A stretch of DNA of 64,000 nucleotides from Betaproteobacteria bacterium (GCA_947458265.1 CANGYF010000016.1:38013-102012), one strand, 5' to 3'. Positions 52,124-63,392 are shown, counted from the first letter of the stretch. Notes: generated from the sequence alone by a model not told the origin. Translations and numbers: made by a program.

Positions 52124-52681
52124 ATGATTGCAGAGGTCAAGACGAACGCCGAGCAGAAGATGGTCAAGAGCGTCGAGGCGCTCAAGGCCAACCTGGCGAA
52201 GGTGCGCACCGGGCGTGCGCATCCCGGCATCCTCGACCACATCCAGGTCGACTACTACGGCTCGCCGACGCCGATCACCCAGGTGGCGAACATCACCCTG
52301 ATCGATGCACGCACGATCGGCGTCACGCCCTGGGAGAAGAAGATGGCCAGCACGATCGAGAAGGCGATCCGCGACTCCGACCTCGGGCTGAATCCGTCGA
52401 CCACTGGCGAACTCGTGCGCGTGCCGATGCCGTCGCTGACCGAGGAGCGGCGCCGTGACCTGATCAAGGTCGTGCGCGGCGAGGGCGAGGACGCCAAGGT
52501 CGCGGTGCGCAACGTGCGTCGCGACGCCAATGCCGAACTGAAGGCGCTCCTCAAGGACAAGAAGGTCGCCGAGGACGACGAGCGGCGGGCCCAGGAAGAT
52601 GTCCAGAAGCTCACCGACCGTTTCATCGCCGAGATCGACAAGGCGCTGCAGGTCAAGGAAGCCGAACTGCTGGCGGTCTGA
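52124..52681 (+). CDS. frr: ribosome recycling factor
   Basis: RRF splits post-termination ribosomes together with EF-G. The 185-residue protein has the tRNA-mimic helices and conserved [36 protein letters not shown] and [18 protein letters not shown]. Length is exactly as expected for the family. GGAGCAGCAG precedes ATG 52124, and the uppS start follows four bases after its stop. Confidence 0.97.
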   Translation: MIAEVKTNAEQKMVKSVEALKANLAKVRTGRAHPGILDHIQVDYYGSPTPITQVANITLIDARTIGVTPWEKKMASTIEKAIRDSDLGLNPSTTGELVRVPMPSLTEERRRDLIKVVRGEGEDAKVAVRNVRRDANAELKALLKDKKVAEDDERRAQEDVQKLTDRFIAEIDKALQVKEAELLAV

Positions 52682-52685
52682 CACG

Positions 52686-53537
52686 ATGTTCCGCCGGCCT
52701 GACCCGACCTCGCCAGGCTCGCCCATCCTCGATGTTCCGCGCCACGTGGCGATCATCATGGATGGCAACGGCCGCTGGGCGCGGCAGCGCATGCTGCCAC
52801 GCATCGCCGGGCACCGGCGCGGCGCCAGCGCCGTGCGCGCCGCGGTGCAGGCCTGCGGCGAACAGGGCATCGAGTACCTGACGCTGTTCGCTTTCAGCAG
52901 CGAGAACTGGCGCCGGCCTGCCGACGAGGTGTCGGCCCTGATGGAACTGTTCGCCACCGCCATCGAACAGGAAGTCTCGCGCCTGCACGAGCATGGTGTG
53001 CGCTTCCGCGTGGCCGGCGATCGCGCACGCTTCGAGCCGGCCCTGCAGCGGCTGATCGAGGACGCCGAGGCCACCACCCGCGACAACTCGCGCATGACGC
53101 TGACGATCGCTGCCAACTATGGCGGGCGCTGGGACATCACGCAGGCGGTCAACCGTGCGCTGGCTGCCCGGGCTGTCACCGGCGCTGGAGACGCATCCCT
53201 GCCGCTGGCGGAGGACGAGATCGCCGCCCATCTGTCGATGGCGCATGCACCTGAGCCGGATCTCTTCATCCGCACCGGCGGCGAGACCCGGATCAGCAAC
53301 TTCCTGCTGTGGCAGCTCGCCTACACCGAACTCTGGTTCACCGAGACGCTCTGGCCCGACTTCGGTGCCGCGGACGTGCAGGCTGCGATCGAAGCCTTCC
53401 GCAGCCGTGAGCGGCGCTTCGGGCGCACCAGCGACCAGGTACGGCGCGAGGCCGGCCATGCCGTGCGCACGGTGGCCGGCGCGCCTGCTGCGGCGGGCGA
53501 TCCGGCGGTCAAGGCCACGATCGTCGGTACGCAGTGA
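52686..53537 (+). CDS. uppS: undecaprenyl diphosphate synthase (cis-prenyltransferase)
   Basis: UppS elongates farnesyl diphosphate with isopentenyl diphosphate to the C55 lipid carrier for cell-wall and O-antigen synthesis. The 283-residue protein has [16 protein letters not shown] (catalytic Asp), [12 protein letters not shown], and the C-terminal [19 protein letters not shown] with [15 protein letters not shown] tail of about 25 residues extends beyond the usual length. ATG 52686 starts four bases past frr; cdsA follows. Confidence 0.96.
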   Translation: MFRRPDPTSPGSPILDVPRHVAIIMDGNGRWARQRMLPRIAGHRRGASAVRAAVQACGEQGIEYLTLFAFSSENWRRPADEVSALMELFATAIEQEVSRLHEHGVRFRVAGDRARFEPALQRLIEDAEATTRDNSRMTLTIAANYGGRWDITQAVNRALAARAVTGAGDASLPLAEDEIAAHLSMAHAPEPDLFIRTGGETRISNFLLWQLAYTELWFTETLWPDFGAADVQAAIEAFRSRERRFGRTSDQVRREAGHAVRTVAGAPAAAGDPAVKATIVGTQ

Positions 53538-53568
53538 CCGACGCCACTGTGCCGGGGCACCGCTGAGC

Positions 53569-54360
53569 ATGCTCGGGCAGAGGGTAGCCACCGCCGTCGT
53601 CCTGATCGCACTCTGCGTTGCCGGGTTGTGGTTCGTGCCGCACTGGGTCTGGACGCTCGGCGTCGCTGCATTCTTCGCCATCGGTGCGTACGAGTGGGCG
53701 AAGCTCACCGGACTTCGGCGCACGTCCACGGCCGTCTTCTGTGCCGTGGTGGTGGCGTCCATCTGCGCTCCGCTGGTCGGCGTCCCGCTTTCGTGGGCGG
53801 TGGGCGCATGGGCCCTGGCCGGGCTGGCCTGGGCGATGCTGATGCCCGCGTTCCTCGCCCGGGCGGCTGCCGTGCGCAAGGCCTCTGTGCCTGTCGGCTG
53901 GCTGGTGCTCGCCCCGGCCGGTGCCGCCCTGGTGTGGTTGGGCCAGTGGCCCTGGCAACTGCTGTCCCTGCTGTGCATCGTCTGGATAGCGGACACCGGT
54001 GCCTATTTCGCCGGACGTGCGTTCGGTCGCCACAAGCTGGCTCCGTCGATCAGCCCGGGCAAGACCTGGGAAGGCGTGGCCGGCGGCGCCGTCGGCGTCG
54101 CCCTCTATCTGTTCGTGCTGCAGGCGAGCGGTGCTGCCGGCACCGGGCCGCTGGCCGGGGCACCCGGCTGGTCGCTCGCGCTCACGCTGACCGCGCTGAG
54201 CGTGCTCGGCGACCTGTTCGAGTCGCTGGTCAAGCGCCAGGCGGGGGCGAAGGACAGCGGCACGCTGCTGCCCGGCCATGGCGGCGTGCTGGACCGTATC
54301 GATGGATTGACCTCGACGCTCCCCGTGGCCGCGCTCGCGATGTACATTTCTGTCGGATGA
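53569..54360 (+). CDS. cdsA: phosphatidate cytidylyltransferase
   Basis: CdsA makes CDP-diacylglycerol from phosphatidic acid and CTP for phospholipid synthesis. The 263-residue integral membrane protein has about seven or eight hydrophobic helices and the signature [20 protein letters not shown] followed by [29 protein letters not shown] is also conserved. The start is ATG 53569 after a 31-bp gap from uppS. The stop TGA is four bases from the dxr ATG. Confidence 0.94.
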   Translation: MLGQRVATAVVLIALCVAGLWFVPHWVWTLGVAAFFAIGAYEWAKLTGLRRTSTAVFCAVVVASICAPLVGVPLSWAVGAWALAGLAWAMLMPAFLARAAAVRKASVPVGWLVLAPAGAALVWLGQWPWQLLSLLCIVWIADTGAYFAGRAFGRHKLAPSISPGKTWEGVAGGAVGVALYLFVLQASGAAGTGPLAGAPGWSLALTLTALSVLGDLFESLVKRQAGAKDSGTLLPGHGGVLDRIDGLTSTLPVAALAMYISVG

Positions 54361-54364
54361 TCCC

Positions 54365-55570
54365 ATGACTGTCCAGGTGAAGACTCCAGTGGCCGGCCTT
54401 ACGGTTCTCGGCGCGACCGGAACGATCGGCGTGAACACGCTCGACATCGTCCGGCGGCATCCCGGCCGCTTCGAGGTGGTCGCGCTGACCGCCGCGACCC
54501 AGGTCGAGCGGCTGTATGAACAGTGCCTCGAGTTCCAGCCGAAACTCGCGGTGCTGTCCGACCCGGCCGCAGCCGAGGCGCTGGAGCGGCGGCTGCGCGA
54601 GCGTGGCGTGCGGACCGAGGTGGCCGCCGGGCCGCAGGCCTGCATCGCCGCGGCCGGCCATCCGGATGCGACGGTGGTGATGGCGGCGATCGTCGGGGCC
54701 GCCGGCCTCATGCCCACGCTCGAGGCGGCTCGCCACGGCAAGCGCGTGCTGCTGGCCAACAAGGAAGCGCTGGTGATGACCGGCGGCCTGTTCATCGGCG
54801 AGTTGCGTCGTCACGGCGCGTCGCTGGTGCCGATCGACAGCGAGCACAACGCGATCTTCCAGTGCCTGCCGCGCGATTTCTCGGGTGACCTGCGTGCGGC
54901 GGGCGTGCGCCGCATCCTGCTCACCGCCTCCGGTGGCCCGTTCCGCAAGCGCTCGCCGGAATCGGTGGCCGACGTGACGCCTGAGGAGGCCTGCCGCCAC
55001 CCGAACTGGGTGATGGGACGCAAGATCTCGGTCGACTCCGCGACCATGATGAACAAGGCGCTCGAGGTGATCGAGGCCCACTGGCTGTTCGGGGCTGCGC
55101 CGTCGGAGATCGAGGTGCTGGTGCATCCACAGAGCGTCGTGCATTCGATGGTCGAGTATTGCGACGGTTCCGTACTGGCCCAGCTCGGACAGCCCGACAT
55201 GCGCACGCCGATCGCCTACGGCCTCGGATTCCCGGCCCGCATCGATGCCGGCGTCGAGTTCCTCGACCTGCTGAAGACCGGACGCCTGGAGTTCGAAGCG
55301 CCCGACCCGCAGCGCTTCCCGTGCCTGCCGCTCGCCTGGGCTGCGCTTGCCGCCGGCGGCATCGCAAGCACGGTGCTCAACGCCGCGAACGAGATCGCGG
55401 TCGAGGCCTTCCTCGACCGCCGGCTGCGCTTCGGTGACATTGCGCCGGTGATCGAGTCGGTGCTCGCGCAGGCGTTGCCCGGCGATGCCGGATCGGTGGA
55501 GGGCGTGCTGGTGGCCGATGCGGCCGCTCGACGCGCGGCAGCGGCGGCCGTTGCACGCCGCGCCTGCTAG
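54365..55570 (+). CDS. dxr: 1-deoxy-D-xylulose 5-phosphate reductoisomerase
   Basis: Dxr converts DXP to MEP, the committed step of the MEP isoprenoid pathway, and is the fosmidomycin target. The 401-residue enzyme has the NADPH loop [16 protein letters not shown] (commonly GSTGSIG in homologues), [15 protein letters not shown], the metal/substrate site [13 protein letters not shown], and [11 protein letters not shown] with the conserved tryptophan of [20 protein letters not shown]. Sits between cdsA and rseP in the standard order. Confidence 0.96.
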   Translation: MTVQVKTPVAGLTVLGATGTIGVNTLDIVRRHPGRFEVVALTAATQVERLYEQCLEFQPKLAVLSDPAAAEALERRLRERGVRTEVAAGPQACIAAAGHPDATVVMAAIVGAAGLMPTLEAARHGKRVLLANKEALVMTGGLFIGELRRHGASLVPIDSEHNAIFQCLPRDFSGDLRAAGVRRILLTASGGPFRKRSPESVADVTPEEACRHPNWVMGRKISVDSATMMNKALEVIEAHWLFGAAPSEIEVLVHPQSVVHSMVEYCDGSVLAQLGQPDMRTPIAYGLGFPARIDAGVEFLDLLKTGRLEFEAPDPQRFPCLPLAWAALAAGGIASTVLNAANEIAVEAFLDRRLRFGDIAPVIESVLAQALPGDAGSVEGVLVADAAARRAAAAAVARRAC

Positions 55571-55615
55571 TATCGTCCGCAATCCCCTCGCCATTCCCCG
55601 GAAGCACCCCCCGCC

Positions 55616-56977
55616 ATGCTGACCACGGTCGTCGCCTTCATCATCGCGCTCGGCGTCCTCATCGTCGTGCACGAACTCGGGCATTACAGCGTCGCGCGCT
55701 GGTGCGGCGTCAAGGTGCTGCGCTTTTCGGTCGGTTTCGGCCGGCCGCTGGTGCGCAGGATCCACGGCGCAGACCGTACCGAATGGGTGATCGGTGCGAT
55801 CCCGCTGGGCGGCTACGTGAAGATGCTCGACGAGCGCGAGGACGATGTCGCGCCCGAGGACCTGCCGCGTGCGTTCAACCGGCAATCGGTGTGGAAGCGC
55901 ATCGCGATCGTCGCGGCCGGTCCGATCGCCAATTTCCTGCTCGCGATCGTCCTGTACTGGGGCCTGTTCATGCACGGCATCCCGGGCATGAAGCCGGTGA
56001 TCGCCGAGCCGCCGGCGGGATCGATCGCAGCCGCAGCCGGGTTCAAGGGCGGCGACACCCTGCGCGCGGTCGCCGGCGAGCCGGTCGTGCAATGGCAGGA
56101 TGCGCGCTGGCGCCTGCTGCGTGAGGGCGTCGATCGCGCCGCCGTCGACGTCGACGTGGTGGACGCTGGTGGCCGCGAAGTGCTGCGCCGGCTCGACCTG
56201 TCCGGCATCACCACCGCCCAGCTCGAAGAAAACTTCCTCGGGTATGTCGGACTGGTCGTGGCGCAGCCGAAGTTCGAGCCGGTGATCGGCCGGATCGTCG
56301 GCGGCGGCGTTGCCGAACGGGCTGGCCTGCTGGCGGGGGACCGGGTACTGGCCGTCGACGGGCGCACCATCGACGACTGGGAAGGTCTGGTCAAGGCGAT
56401 CCGATCGAGCCCGGGCAAGCCGCTCGAGATCGAGGTGGATCGGGACGGGCGTGCCGCGCCGACGGTCCGGCTGGTGCCGGAGCCGTCGGAGGAGGGCGGG
56501 CAGGTGATCGGCAAGGTCGGCATCGGGCCGAAGGTCGATCCGGCGCAGGTCGAGCGGATGATGGTCGACGTCCGCCATGGTCCGGTGGAGAGCCTGGGCG
56601 AGGCCGTGGCGAAGACCTGGAGTACCTCCGTGCTGAGCCTGCAGATGCTCGGCAAGATGCTGATCGGACAGGTCTCCCTGAAGAACCTGTCCGGTCCGAT
56701 CACCATCGCCGATTACGCCGGCCAGTCGGTGCAGGTGGGATGGCTCGCCTATCTCACCTTCATCGCGCTGATCAGCATCAGCCTCGGGGTGCTGAACCTG
56801 CTGCCGATCCCGATGCTGGACGGCGGGCACCTGATGTACTATGCCTTCGAGGTCGTGGTTCGGCGCCCGGTCTCCGAACGGGCCATGGCGATCGGCCAGC
56901 AGGTAGGGATGGGGGTGCTGTTCGTCCTCATGGCGTTCGCGATATTCAATGACATCCATCGCCTGATCGGCGGTTAA
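55616..56977 (+). CDS. rseP: site-2 protease RseP (sigma-E regulator)
   Basis: RseP cleaves the anti-sigma factor RseA within the membrane to release sigma-E and trims signal peptides. The 453-residue protein has the zinc motif VVHELGHYSVARWCGVKVLR in the first transmembrane helix, PDZ domain(s) in the periplasmic part (GGGVAERAGLLAGDRVLAVD), and the third-ligand motif LLPIPMLDGGHLMYYAFEVV. Length is normal. It is followed by bamA, itself a sigma-E-regulated outer-membrane assembly gene. Confidence 0.96.
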   Translation: MLTTVVAFIIALGVLIVVHELGHYSVARWCGVKVLRFSVGFGRPLVRRIHGADRTEWVIGAIPLGGYVKMLDEREDDVAPEDLPRAFNRQSVWKRIAIVAAGPIANFLLAIVLYWGLFMHGIPGMKPVIAEPPAGSIAAAAGFKGGDTLRAVAGEPVVQWQDARWRLLREGVDRAAVDVDVVDAGGREVLRRLDLSGITTAQLEENFLGYVGLVVAQPKFEPVIGRIVGGGVAERAGLLAGDRVLAVDGRTIDDWEGLVKAIRSSPGKPLEIEVDRDGRAAPTVRLVPEPSEEGGQVIGKVGIGPKVDPAQVERMMVDVRHGPVESLGEAVAKTWSTSVLSLQMLGKMLIGQVSLKNLSGPITIADYAGQSVQVGWLAYLTFIALISISLGVLNLLPIPMLDGGHLMYYAFEVVVRRPVSERAMAIGQQVGMGVLFVLMAFAIFNDIHRLIGG

Positions 56978-57048
56978 TCCGGGCAGACCCTTGCTACAGG
57001 GTCTGCCGGCAGCGTGCTGCCGGCGATCGCCCAAACTCCTACGACTAC

Positions 57049-59319
57049 ATGCTGCGCGCAAGACATCTGGTGGTTGGGCTGGCGTTGTGCTGGGCCCAGG
57101 CAAGCTCCGCGTTCGATCCTTTCACCGTCCGTGACATCCGGGTGGAAGGCCTGCAGAGGACCGAGCCGGGTACCATCTTCGGTTACCTGCCGGTCAAGGT
57201 CGGCGAGCGCATGAGCGAGGCGACCGCGGCGCAGGCGATCCGCGCGCTCTACGCGACGGGCTTCTTCACCGACGTGCGGCTGGAAGTCGCCGCCGACGTG
57301 CTGATCGTGACGGTGCAGGAGCGCCCGGCGATCGCCTCCGTCGAGATCAGCGGTTCGAAGGAATTCAGCGTAGACCAGCTGCGTGCGGCGCTGCGCGGCA
57401 TCGGGCTCGCCGACGGGCGCATCTTCGACAAGGCTCAGCTCGAACGCGCCGAGCAGGAGATCAAGCGTCAGTACATCAACCGCGGCCGCTATGCGGCGCA
57501 GGTGCAGACCACGGTGACGCCGCTGGAGCGCAACCGCGTTGGCGTGTCCTTCCAGATCAGCGAAGGTGAGGTCGCGCGCATCCGGCAGATCAACTTCGTC
57601 GGCAACAAGGTGTTCTCCGAGAGCCTGCTGCTCGGGCTGATGTCGCAGCGCACCCCCGGGTGGCTCACCTGGTACAGCAAGCTGGACCAGTATTCGCGCG
57701 ACCGCCTCTCCGCCGATATCGAGACGGTCCGCTCGTACTATCAGAACCGGGGCTACCTCGAGTTCAACGTCGAGTCGACGCAGGTCCAGATCACGCCGGA
57801 CCGGCGCGACATCTTCATCACGATCAACGTGTCCGAAGGCGAGCGTTACACGGTATCGGATGTGCGCTTCGGCGGCGAACTCCTGCTGCCAGAGGCCGAG
57901 ATGCGCCGCCTGCTGCGCATCAAGCCCGGCGAGACCTTCTCGCGCGAGCGCCTGACCGAATCGACCAAGGCGATGACCGAGCGCCTCGGCGACGAGGGCT
58001 ATGCCTTTGCCAATGTCAACGCGGTGCCCGAGATCGACAAGGAGAAGCGTACCGCCTCGTTCACCTTCTTCGTCGACCCCGGTCGCAGGGTGTACGTGCG
58101 CAGGGTCAATGTCGCCGGCAACACCCGCACGCGCGACGAGGTGATCCGGCGCGAGATGCGCCAGTTCGAGGGGGGCTGGTACAACGCAGAGGCGCTGACC
58201 CGCTCGCGCCGCCGGGTCGACCGGCTGGGCTACTTCTCCGAAGTCAACATCGAGACACCGGCGGTACCGGGTGCGAACGACCAGGTGGACGTCAACGTCT
58301 CCGTGGTCGAGCGCTCGACCGGCAATCTGCTGTTCGGCGCCGGTTTCTCCAGCGGCGACGGCCTGATCCTCCAGGGCTCGGTGTCGCAGAACAACATCTT
58401 CGGCAGCGGCAATGCGCTGGCCGTGCAACTGAACAGCGGGCGGGTCAACCGTACCGCGTCGATCTCCTTTACCAATCCGTATTTCACCAGCGACGGGATC
58501 AGCGCCGGCTTCGACCTGTACCGGCGCAACTACGATCCCTCTTCGCTGGGCCTGGGCAACTACCTGACGAAGACCGCCGGCCTCGGCGGGCGCCTGGGCA
58601 TCCCGGTCACCGACAACGTCACGGTGAACGTCGGCCTGACGGTAGAGCAGACCGACATCACGACCTATCCGGACAGCCCGAAGCGCTACATCGACTTCGT
58701 CAACACCTTCGGTGCATCGAACCAGGCGATGTTCGCCACCGTCGGTTTCGCGATCGACCGCCGGGACAGCCGCATCTACACGACCCGGGGCACGTTCCAG
58801 CGCGCCTTCGCCGAGGTGACCATCCCGGGCAGCGAGCTCGAGTATTACCGGTTGAGCTACGTCGGACAGTACTTCATGCCGATCAGCCGCGACGTCACCC
58901 TGCAGTTGACTGGCGACGTCGGTTACGGCCAGGGGCTGGGCGGCAAGCCGTTGCCCTTCTACCGCAACTACTACGTCGGCGGCATCAATTCCGTGCGCGG
59001 CTATGCGACCGGCTCGGTCGGCCCGCGCGACACCGACAATACGTCGCTCGGTGGCTCGCACAAGCTGGTGGGCAACATCGAACTGCTGTTCCCGTTCCCC
59101 GGGTTGCGTAACGACCGCTCGGTACGCCTCAGCACCTTCGTCGATGGCGGCTTCGCCGACGAGTCGTTCACGACGACCAACATCCGTTACTCCACCGGCC
59201 TCGCGGTGACCTGGGTGTCGCCGTTCGGTCCGCTCAAGCTCAGCATGGCGAAACCGCTCAACAACGAGAGCACCGACCGCCTCCAGCGCTTCCAGTTCAC
59301 CTTCGGGACCGGGTTCTGA
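57049..59319 (+). CDS. bamA: outer membrane protein assembly factor BamA
   Basis: BamA inserts beta-barrel proteins into the outer membrane. The 756-residue product starts with a signal peptide (MLRARHLVVGLALCWAQASS, then AF), five POTRA domains (first VRDIRVEGLQRTEPGTIFGY; fifth YVRRVNVAGNTRTRDEVIRR), and a 16-stranded barrel with the conserved GGINSVRGYATGSVGPRD and final aromatic residue F in QRFQFTFGTGF. It lies between rseP and skp, as usual. Confidence 0.97.
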   Translation: MLRARHLVVGLALCWAQASSAFDPFTVRDIRVEGLQRTEPGTIFGYLPVKVGERMSEATAAQAIRALYATGFFTDVRLEVAADVLIVTVQERPAIASVEISGSKEFSVDQLRAALRGIGLADGRIFDKAQLERAEQEIKRQYINRGRYAAQVQTTVTPLERNRVGVSFQISEGEVARIRQINFVGNKVFSESLLLGLMSQRTPGWLTWYSKLDQYSRDRLSADIETVRSYYQNRGYLEFNVESTQVQITPDRRDIFITINVSEGERYTVSDVRFGGELLLPEAEMRRLLRIKPGETFSRERLTESTKAMTERLGDEGYAFANVNAVPEIDKEKRTASFTFFVDPGRRVYVRRVNVAGNTRTRDEVIRREMRQFEGGWYNAEALTRSRRRVDRLGYFSEVNIETPAVPGANDQVDVNVSVVERSTGNLLFGAGFSSGDGLILQGSVSQNNIFGSGNALAVQLNSGRVNRTASISFTNPYFTSDGISAGFDLYRRNYDPSSLGLGNYLTKTAGLGGRLGIPVTDNVTVNVGLTVEQTDITTYPDSPKRYIDFVNTFGASNQAMFATVGFAIDRRDSRIYTTRGTFQRAFAEVTIPGSELEYYRLSYVGQYFMPISRDVTLQLTGDVGYGQGLGGKPLPFYRNYYVGGINSVRGYATGSVGPRDTDNTSLGGSHKLVGNIELLFPFPGLRNDRSVRLSTFVDGGFADESFTTTNIRYSTGLAVTWVSPFGPLKLSMAKPLNNESTDRLQRFQFTFGTGF

Positions 59320-59378
59320 CCGGTGGTATGATATGCGGCGAGGTGCTTGAAGCACCTGTCGTTCATTCGGGGGCAGGG

Positions 59379-59894
59379 ATGGTTCGAAGGTTCTGGTTGG
59401 CGATCGGTCTTGTGATGACGCTTGCCGTTGGTCCGGCGGCGTGGGCGCAGGTTTCCGATATCCGCATCGGGTTCGTGGATACCGAGAGGATCCTGCGCGA
59501 GGCCGCTCCCGCCGTCCGGGCGCAGAAGCGCCTCGAGAAGGATTTCGCCCCTCGTGACCAGGAACTGCAGCGGCTCGCCGCGCGCGCCAAGGAGCTTCAG
59601 GCGTCGCTCGAGAAGGAAGGGCTGACGCTGTCCGATGGCGAACGCAACAAGCGCGAGCAGGAACTGGCCCGCCTGACGCAGCAGTTCCAGCGGCTTCAGC
59701 GCGAGTTCCGCGAAGACCTGAACATCCGGCGCAACGAGGAGATGGCAAGCGTGCTCGAGCGGGTGAATGTGGTGATCAAGCGCATTGCCGAGAGCGACAA
59801 GCTCGACCTGGTGTTCCAGGAGGCGGTCTACCGCAGCCCGCGTATCGACATCACGGAAAAGGTCCTCAAGGCCTTGTCCGCGTCCGACAAGTAG
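59379..59894 (+). CDS. skp: periplasmic chaperone Skp (OmpH)
   Basis: Skp escorts unfolded outer-membrane proteins to BamA. The 171-residue product has a signal peptide ([20 protein letters not shown], cleavage probably after AWA) and the trimeric coiled-tentacle domain [20 protein letters not shown] with long basic/acidic helices. ATG 59379 follows GGGGGCAGGG; the in-frame ATG at 59328 lacks a leader-like sequence and was rejected. Confidence 0.93.
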   Translation: MVRRFWLAIGLVMTLAVGPAAWAQVSDIRIGFVDTERILREAAPAVRAQKRLEKDFAPRDQELQRLAARAKELQASLEKEGLTLSDGERNKREQELARLTQQFQRLQREFREDLNIRRNEEMASVLERVNVVIKRIAESDKLDLVFQEAVYRSPRIDITEKVLKALSASDK

Positions 59895-59934
59895 CCATCC
59901 TCCGGCGGTTGGCTCCAGCCGCTTCTCCTTCCAG

Positions 59935-61005
59935 ATGGCGCTGAGACTGTCCGAGATCGCCGCACTCCTGGGCGGAGAGTGCGTCGGCGGCGACCCGCTG
60001 ATCACGTCGGTGGGGTCGCTGTCCGAGGCGACACCCGGTGCGATCGGCTTCCTGGCGAACCCGCGGTACCGGTCACAGCTGGCCACCACCCGCGCCAGCG
60101 CGGTGATCCTGGCGGAGTCCGAGCGCGGTGCGACCGGGCTGCCGCGGATCGTCACGCCCAATCCCTACGCCTATTACGCCCGTGTCGCGCAGCGGCTGCA
60201 TCCGACCGCGCCGGTCGTACCCGGCATCGATCCGACTGCCTCGATCCACCCCGCGGCGTGCGTCGATCCATCTGCAGCGGTCGGGCCCGGTGCCACGATC
60301 GAGGCCGGTGCGGTGGTCGGCGCAGGTGCCTCGATCGGCCCGGGCTGCCGGGTGCTGGCGGGCGCCGTGATCGGCAGCGATACGGTGCTCGTCGCGAATG
60401 TCACGGTCTGCGCCGGTTGCACGATCGGTGTGCGCTGCCTGCTGCATCCGGGCGCGGTGATCGGCGCGGACGGCTTCGGTTTTGCGCCCGATCAGGGGCG
60501 CTGGGTGAAGATCCCGCAGATCGGTGCAGTGGTGGTCGGCGATGACGTCGAGATCGGTGCGAACACCACGATAGATCGCGGTGCGCTCGACGACACGGTG
60601 GTCGGCGAAGGCTGCAAGATAGATAATCTGGTCCAGGTCGGACATAACGTTCGCATCGGGCCGTTCAGCGTGATCGCCGGCTGCGTCGGTATCGCGGGCA
60701 GTGCGCGCATCGGCACCGGCTGCCGGATCGGCGGTGCCGCAGGCATACTCGGCCATCTGGAGATCGCAGACGGCGTCGAAGTATCGCCGTTCACGCTGGT
60801 CACCCGCTCGATACACCAGCGGGGGAAGGTGACCGGGTACATGCCGGTCCAGGAACACGATCGGTGGCTGCAGAATGCCGCCCAGGTGCGGCACCTGGCG
60901 CGCATGGCCGATCGGATCAAGGAACTCGAGGCGCGCCTGTCTGCGCTCGAATCGAACACGGGGAACGGCCGGCCGGGCGACCGGGCGGGCATGGAGGGGG
61001 AGTGA
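59935..61005 (+). CDS. lpxD: UDP-3-O-(3-hydroxyacyl)glucosamine N-acyltransferase
   Basis: LpxD adds the N-linked hydroxyacyl chain in lipid A synthesis from an acyl-ACP donor. The 356-residue protein has the N-terminal uridine-binding domain ([20 protein letters not shown]) and a left-handed beta-helix ending in the catalytic region [20 protein letters not shown] and [20 protein letters not shown] (His). A late coiled helix mediates trimer/ACP contacts. ATG 59935 is used; an earlier in-frame reading overlaps skp. Confidence 0.96.
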   Translation: MALRLSEIAALLGGECVGGDPLITSVGSLSEATPGAIGFLANPRYRSQLATTRASAVILAESERGATGLPRIVTPNPYAYYARVAQRLHPTAPVVPGIDPTASIHPAACVDPSAAVGPGATIEAGAVVGAGASIGPGCRVLAGAVIGSDTVLVANVTVCAGCTIGVRCLLHPGAVIGADGFGFAPDQGRWVKIPQIGAVVVGDDVEIGANTTIDRGALDDTVVGEGCKIDNLVQVGHNVRIGPFSVIAGCVGIAGSARIGTGCRIGGAAGILGHLEIADGVEVSPFTLVTRSIHQRGKVTGYMPVQEHDRWLQNAAQVRHLARMADRIKELEARLSALESNTGNGRPGDRAGMEGE

Positions 61006-61006
61006 A

Positions 61007-61456
61007 TTGACTGAAGCGATGGATATCCACCAGATCCTGCAGTACCTGCCGCACCGATTTCCGTTCCTGTTGGTCGATCGGGTGCTCGCCTGCGAGCCGG
61101 GCGTGCGCATCCATGCACTGAAGAACGTGTCGATCAACGAGCCGTTCTTCCCGGGCCACTTTCCGCACCATCCGGTGATGCCGGGCGTGCTGATCATCGA
61201 GAGCCTTGCGCAGGCAGCCGCCATTCTCTCTTTCAAGACCGTGGAGTCGCGCCCTGACGACGGGTCGGTGTACTACCTCGCCGGCGTCGACGGCGCGCGT
61301 TTCAAGCGGCCGGTGCATGCTGGCGACCAGTTGCACCTCGAGGTTGAACTTACCCGTCACATGCGCGACGTGTACAAGTTCAAGGCCGTCGCCAGGGTCG
61401 ACGGACAGCTGACCGCCGAGTGCGAGATCACCTGCGTGCGCCGGGCCATCGTCTGA
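61007..61456 (+). CDS. fabZ: 3-hydroxyacyl-[acyl-carrier-protein] dehydratase FabZ
   Basis: FabZ dehydrates 3-hydroxyacyl-ACP in fatty acid synthesis and competes with LpxA/LpxD for the same substrate. The product of 149 residues has the hot-dog active site [20 protein letters not shown] (catalytic His) and [15 protein letters not shown] at 61007 is preferred as start because GGAGGGGGAG lies just upstream; the ATG at 61019 has no such site. Start is one base after lpxD, typical of translational coupling. Confidence 0.94.
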   Translation: MTEAMDIHQILQYLPHRFPFLLVDRVLACEPGVRIHALKNVSINEPFFPGHFPHHPVMPGVLIIESLAQAAAILSFKTVESRPDDGSVYYLAGVDGARFKRPVHAGDQLHLEVELTRHMRDVYKFKAVARVDGQLTAECEITCVRRAIV

Positions 61457-61475
61457 GCGCCCGCGGGTGACGACC

Positions 61476-62255
61476 ATGAGCATGCGTATCCATCCGACGG
61501 CGATCGTCGAGCCCGGCGCGGAGCTTGCCGAGGACGTCGAGGTCGGCGCGTACACCCTGATCGGGCCTGGGGTGAAGATCGGCCCGGGTTCGTCGATCGG
61601 TCCGCATTGCGTCATCCGCGGCCTGACCGAGATCGGCCGCGACAACCGGATCTTCCAGTTCTGCTCGATCGGCGAAGTGCCGCAGGACAAGAAGTACGCC
61701 GGCGAGCCGACACGCCTGGTGATCGGTGACCGCAACACCATCCGCGAGTTCTGCACGTTCAACTGCGGCACGGTGCAGGATGGGGGCGTGACCCGCATCG
61801 GCAGTGACAACTGGATCATGGCTTACGTGCACGTGGCGCACGACTGCCTCGTCGGTGATCAGGTGATCATCGCAAACAGCAGCCAGCTGGCCGGCCACGT
61901 CTCGATCGGAGACCATGCGATCCTCGGCGGCTTCACCGGCGTGCACCAGTTCTGCAGCATCGGCGCACACTGCATCACCTCGGTCGGCAGCGTGGTGCTG
62001 CAGGACATCGCACCGTTCGTCATGGCGGCCGGCAATCCAGCCGGGCCGAAGGGTATAAACAGCGAGGGGCTGCGCCGTCGTGGCCACGATGCGGAGACGG
62101 TGCAGGCGGTGAAGCGTGCCTACCGCACCCTGTACCGGTCCGGCCTGCCGCTCGAGGAAGCGCGTGTCGAACTCGAGCGCCAGGCGGCCGAGGTTCCGCT
62201 GATCGGCCTGCTGACAGCCTTCATCGCCGCGCAGCGCCGCGGGCTCGCGCGTTGA
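61476..62255 (+). CDS. lpxA: acyl-[acyl-carrier-protein]--UDP-N-acetylglucosamine O-acyltransferase
   Basis: LpxA performs the first acylation of lipid A synthesis. The 259-residue product is a hexapeptide beta-helix starting IHPTAIVEPGAELAEDVEVG, with the catalytic-histidine region IMAYVHVAHDCLVGDQVIIA and the acyl-ruler segment GGFTGVHQFCSIGAHCITSV. A C-terminal helical domain (LRRRGHDAETVQAVKRAYRT) is standard. ATG 61476 is chosen; GTG 61467 and ATG 61482 are alternatives. Confidence 0.95.
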   Translation: MSMRIHPTAIVEPGAELAEDVEVGAYTLIGPGVKIGPGSSIGPHCVIRGLTEIGRDNRIFQFCSIGEVPQDKKYAGEPTRLVIGDRNTIREFCTFNCGTVQDGGVTRIGSDNWIMAYVHVAHDCLVGDQVIIANSSQLAGHVSIGDHAILGGFTGVHQFCSIGAHCITSVGSVVLQDIAPFVMAAGNPAGPKGINSEGLRRRGHDAETVQAVKRAYRTLYRSGLPLEEARVELERQAAEVPLIGLLTAFIAAQRRGLAR

Positions 62256-63391
62256 CGACGGTAGCACTGGTCGCGGGTGAGCCGTCGGGCGACCTGCTGG
62301 GGGCGGAACTCATGGCGGCGCTGCATGCGCGCCGTCCGGATATCGCGTTCTGCGGCATCGGTGGCCCGAAGATGCGTGCTGCCGGCCTCGACTGCTGGCA
62401 TCCGATGGAGACGCTGGCGGTGCGCGGCTATGTCGAGGTGCTGCGCCGCTACCGCGAAATCCTCGCCGTGCGGCGCAGGCTGGTATCCCGCCTGTCGCGC
62501 AGCAAGCCCGACCTGTTCATCGGAATCGATGCGCCCGACTTCAACCTCGAGGTCGAGCGCCGGCTGCGTGCGAACGGGGTGCGTACGATCCACTATGTCT
62601 GTCCGTCGATCTGGGCATGGCGCGGCGAGCGGGTGCGGCTGCTGAAGGAAGCTGCCGACCGGGTGCTTGCGCTGTTCCCTTTCGAGAAGCCGCTGCTCGA
62701 GCGGCAGGGTGTACCTGCGACTTACGTCGGGCATCCGCTCGCCGACCTGCTGCCGGAGTTCCCCGACCATGTCGGCACCCGCGAACGCCTGCGCCTGCCG
62801 GCCTCGGCACCAGTCATCGCGCTGCTGCCCGGCAGCCGCGATGGCGAACTGGAGTACATGGCCGACCTGTTCGTCGAGACCGCGCGCCGGCTGCATGCGC
62901 GCCTGCCCGATGCGCAGTTCCTGGTGCCGCTGGTGAGCCGGGAAACACGCGGCCGCTTCGAGCGCGCCCTGTATGACCAGGATGCCCAGCACCTGCCGGT
63001 GCAGATCCTGTTCGGCCATGCCCACGCTGCCCTGACTGCGGCGGATGCGGCCCTGGTCGCCTCCGGGACTGCGACGCTCGAGGCGGCCCTGCTGCGTTGC
63101 CCGATGGTGATCACCTACCGGATGGCAGACTGGTCATGGCGGCTGATGCGCGGCAAGGGCTACCTGGCGTATGGCGGCCTGCCGAACATCCTGGCCGGGC
63201 GCTTCGTGGTTCCCGAACTGATTCAGGAGCATGCGACGGCCGAGAACCTGTCCCAGGCGTTGGCCAACCTGGTCGTCGATGCGTCGGTGCGGCGCGACCT
63301 GGGCGAACTGTTCGCGAGGATGCACGATGAACTGCGCCAGGGCAGCGCCGAGCGTACGTCGACGGCGGTGCTGGAAGTGCTGGAAGGCTAG
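62252..63391 (+). CDS. lpxB: lipid-A-disaccharide synthase
   Basis: LpxB condenses UDP-2,3-diacylglucosamine with lipid X to the lipid A disaccharide. The 379-residue GT19 protein shows [60 protein letters not shown] and [20 protein letters not shown]. The TTG start at 62252 overlaps the lpxA stop (TTGA), giving the conserved N-terminus at once. rnhB follows two bases after its stop. Confidence 0.95.
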   Translation: MTTVALVAGEPSGDLLGAELMAALHARRPDIAFCGIGGPKMRAAGLDCWHPMETLAVRGYVEVLRRYREILAVRRRLVSRLSRSKPDLFIGIDAPDFNLEVERRLRANGVRTIHYVCPSIWAWRGERVRLLKEAADRVLALFPFEKPLLERQGVPATYVGHPLADLLPEFPDHVGTRERLRLPASAPVIALLPGSRDGELEYMADLFVETARRLHARLPDAQFLVPLVSRETRGRFERALYDQDAQHLPVQILFGHAHAALTAADAALVASGTATLEAALLRCPMVITYRMADWSWRLMRGKGYLAYGGLPNILAGRFVVPELIQEHATAENLSQALANLVVDASVRRDLGELFARMHDELRQGSAERTSTAVLEVLEG

Positions 63392-63392
63392 G

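Noticed and set aside
54230..57103. A minus-strand frame of about 950 codons opposite cdsA, dxr and rseP
   Set aside because: It is explained by GC-skewed codon usage of the real genes.
56974..59748. A minus-strand frame of about 920 codons opposite bamA and skp
   Set aside because: It is a shadow of bamA; the barrel and POTRA motifs on the other strand are unambiguous.
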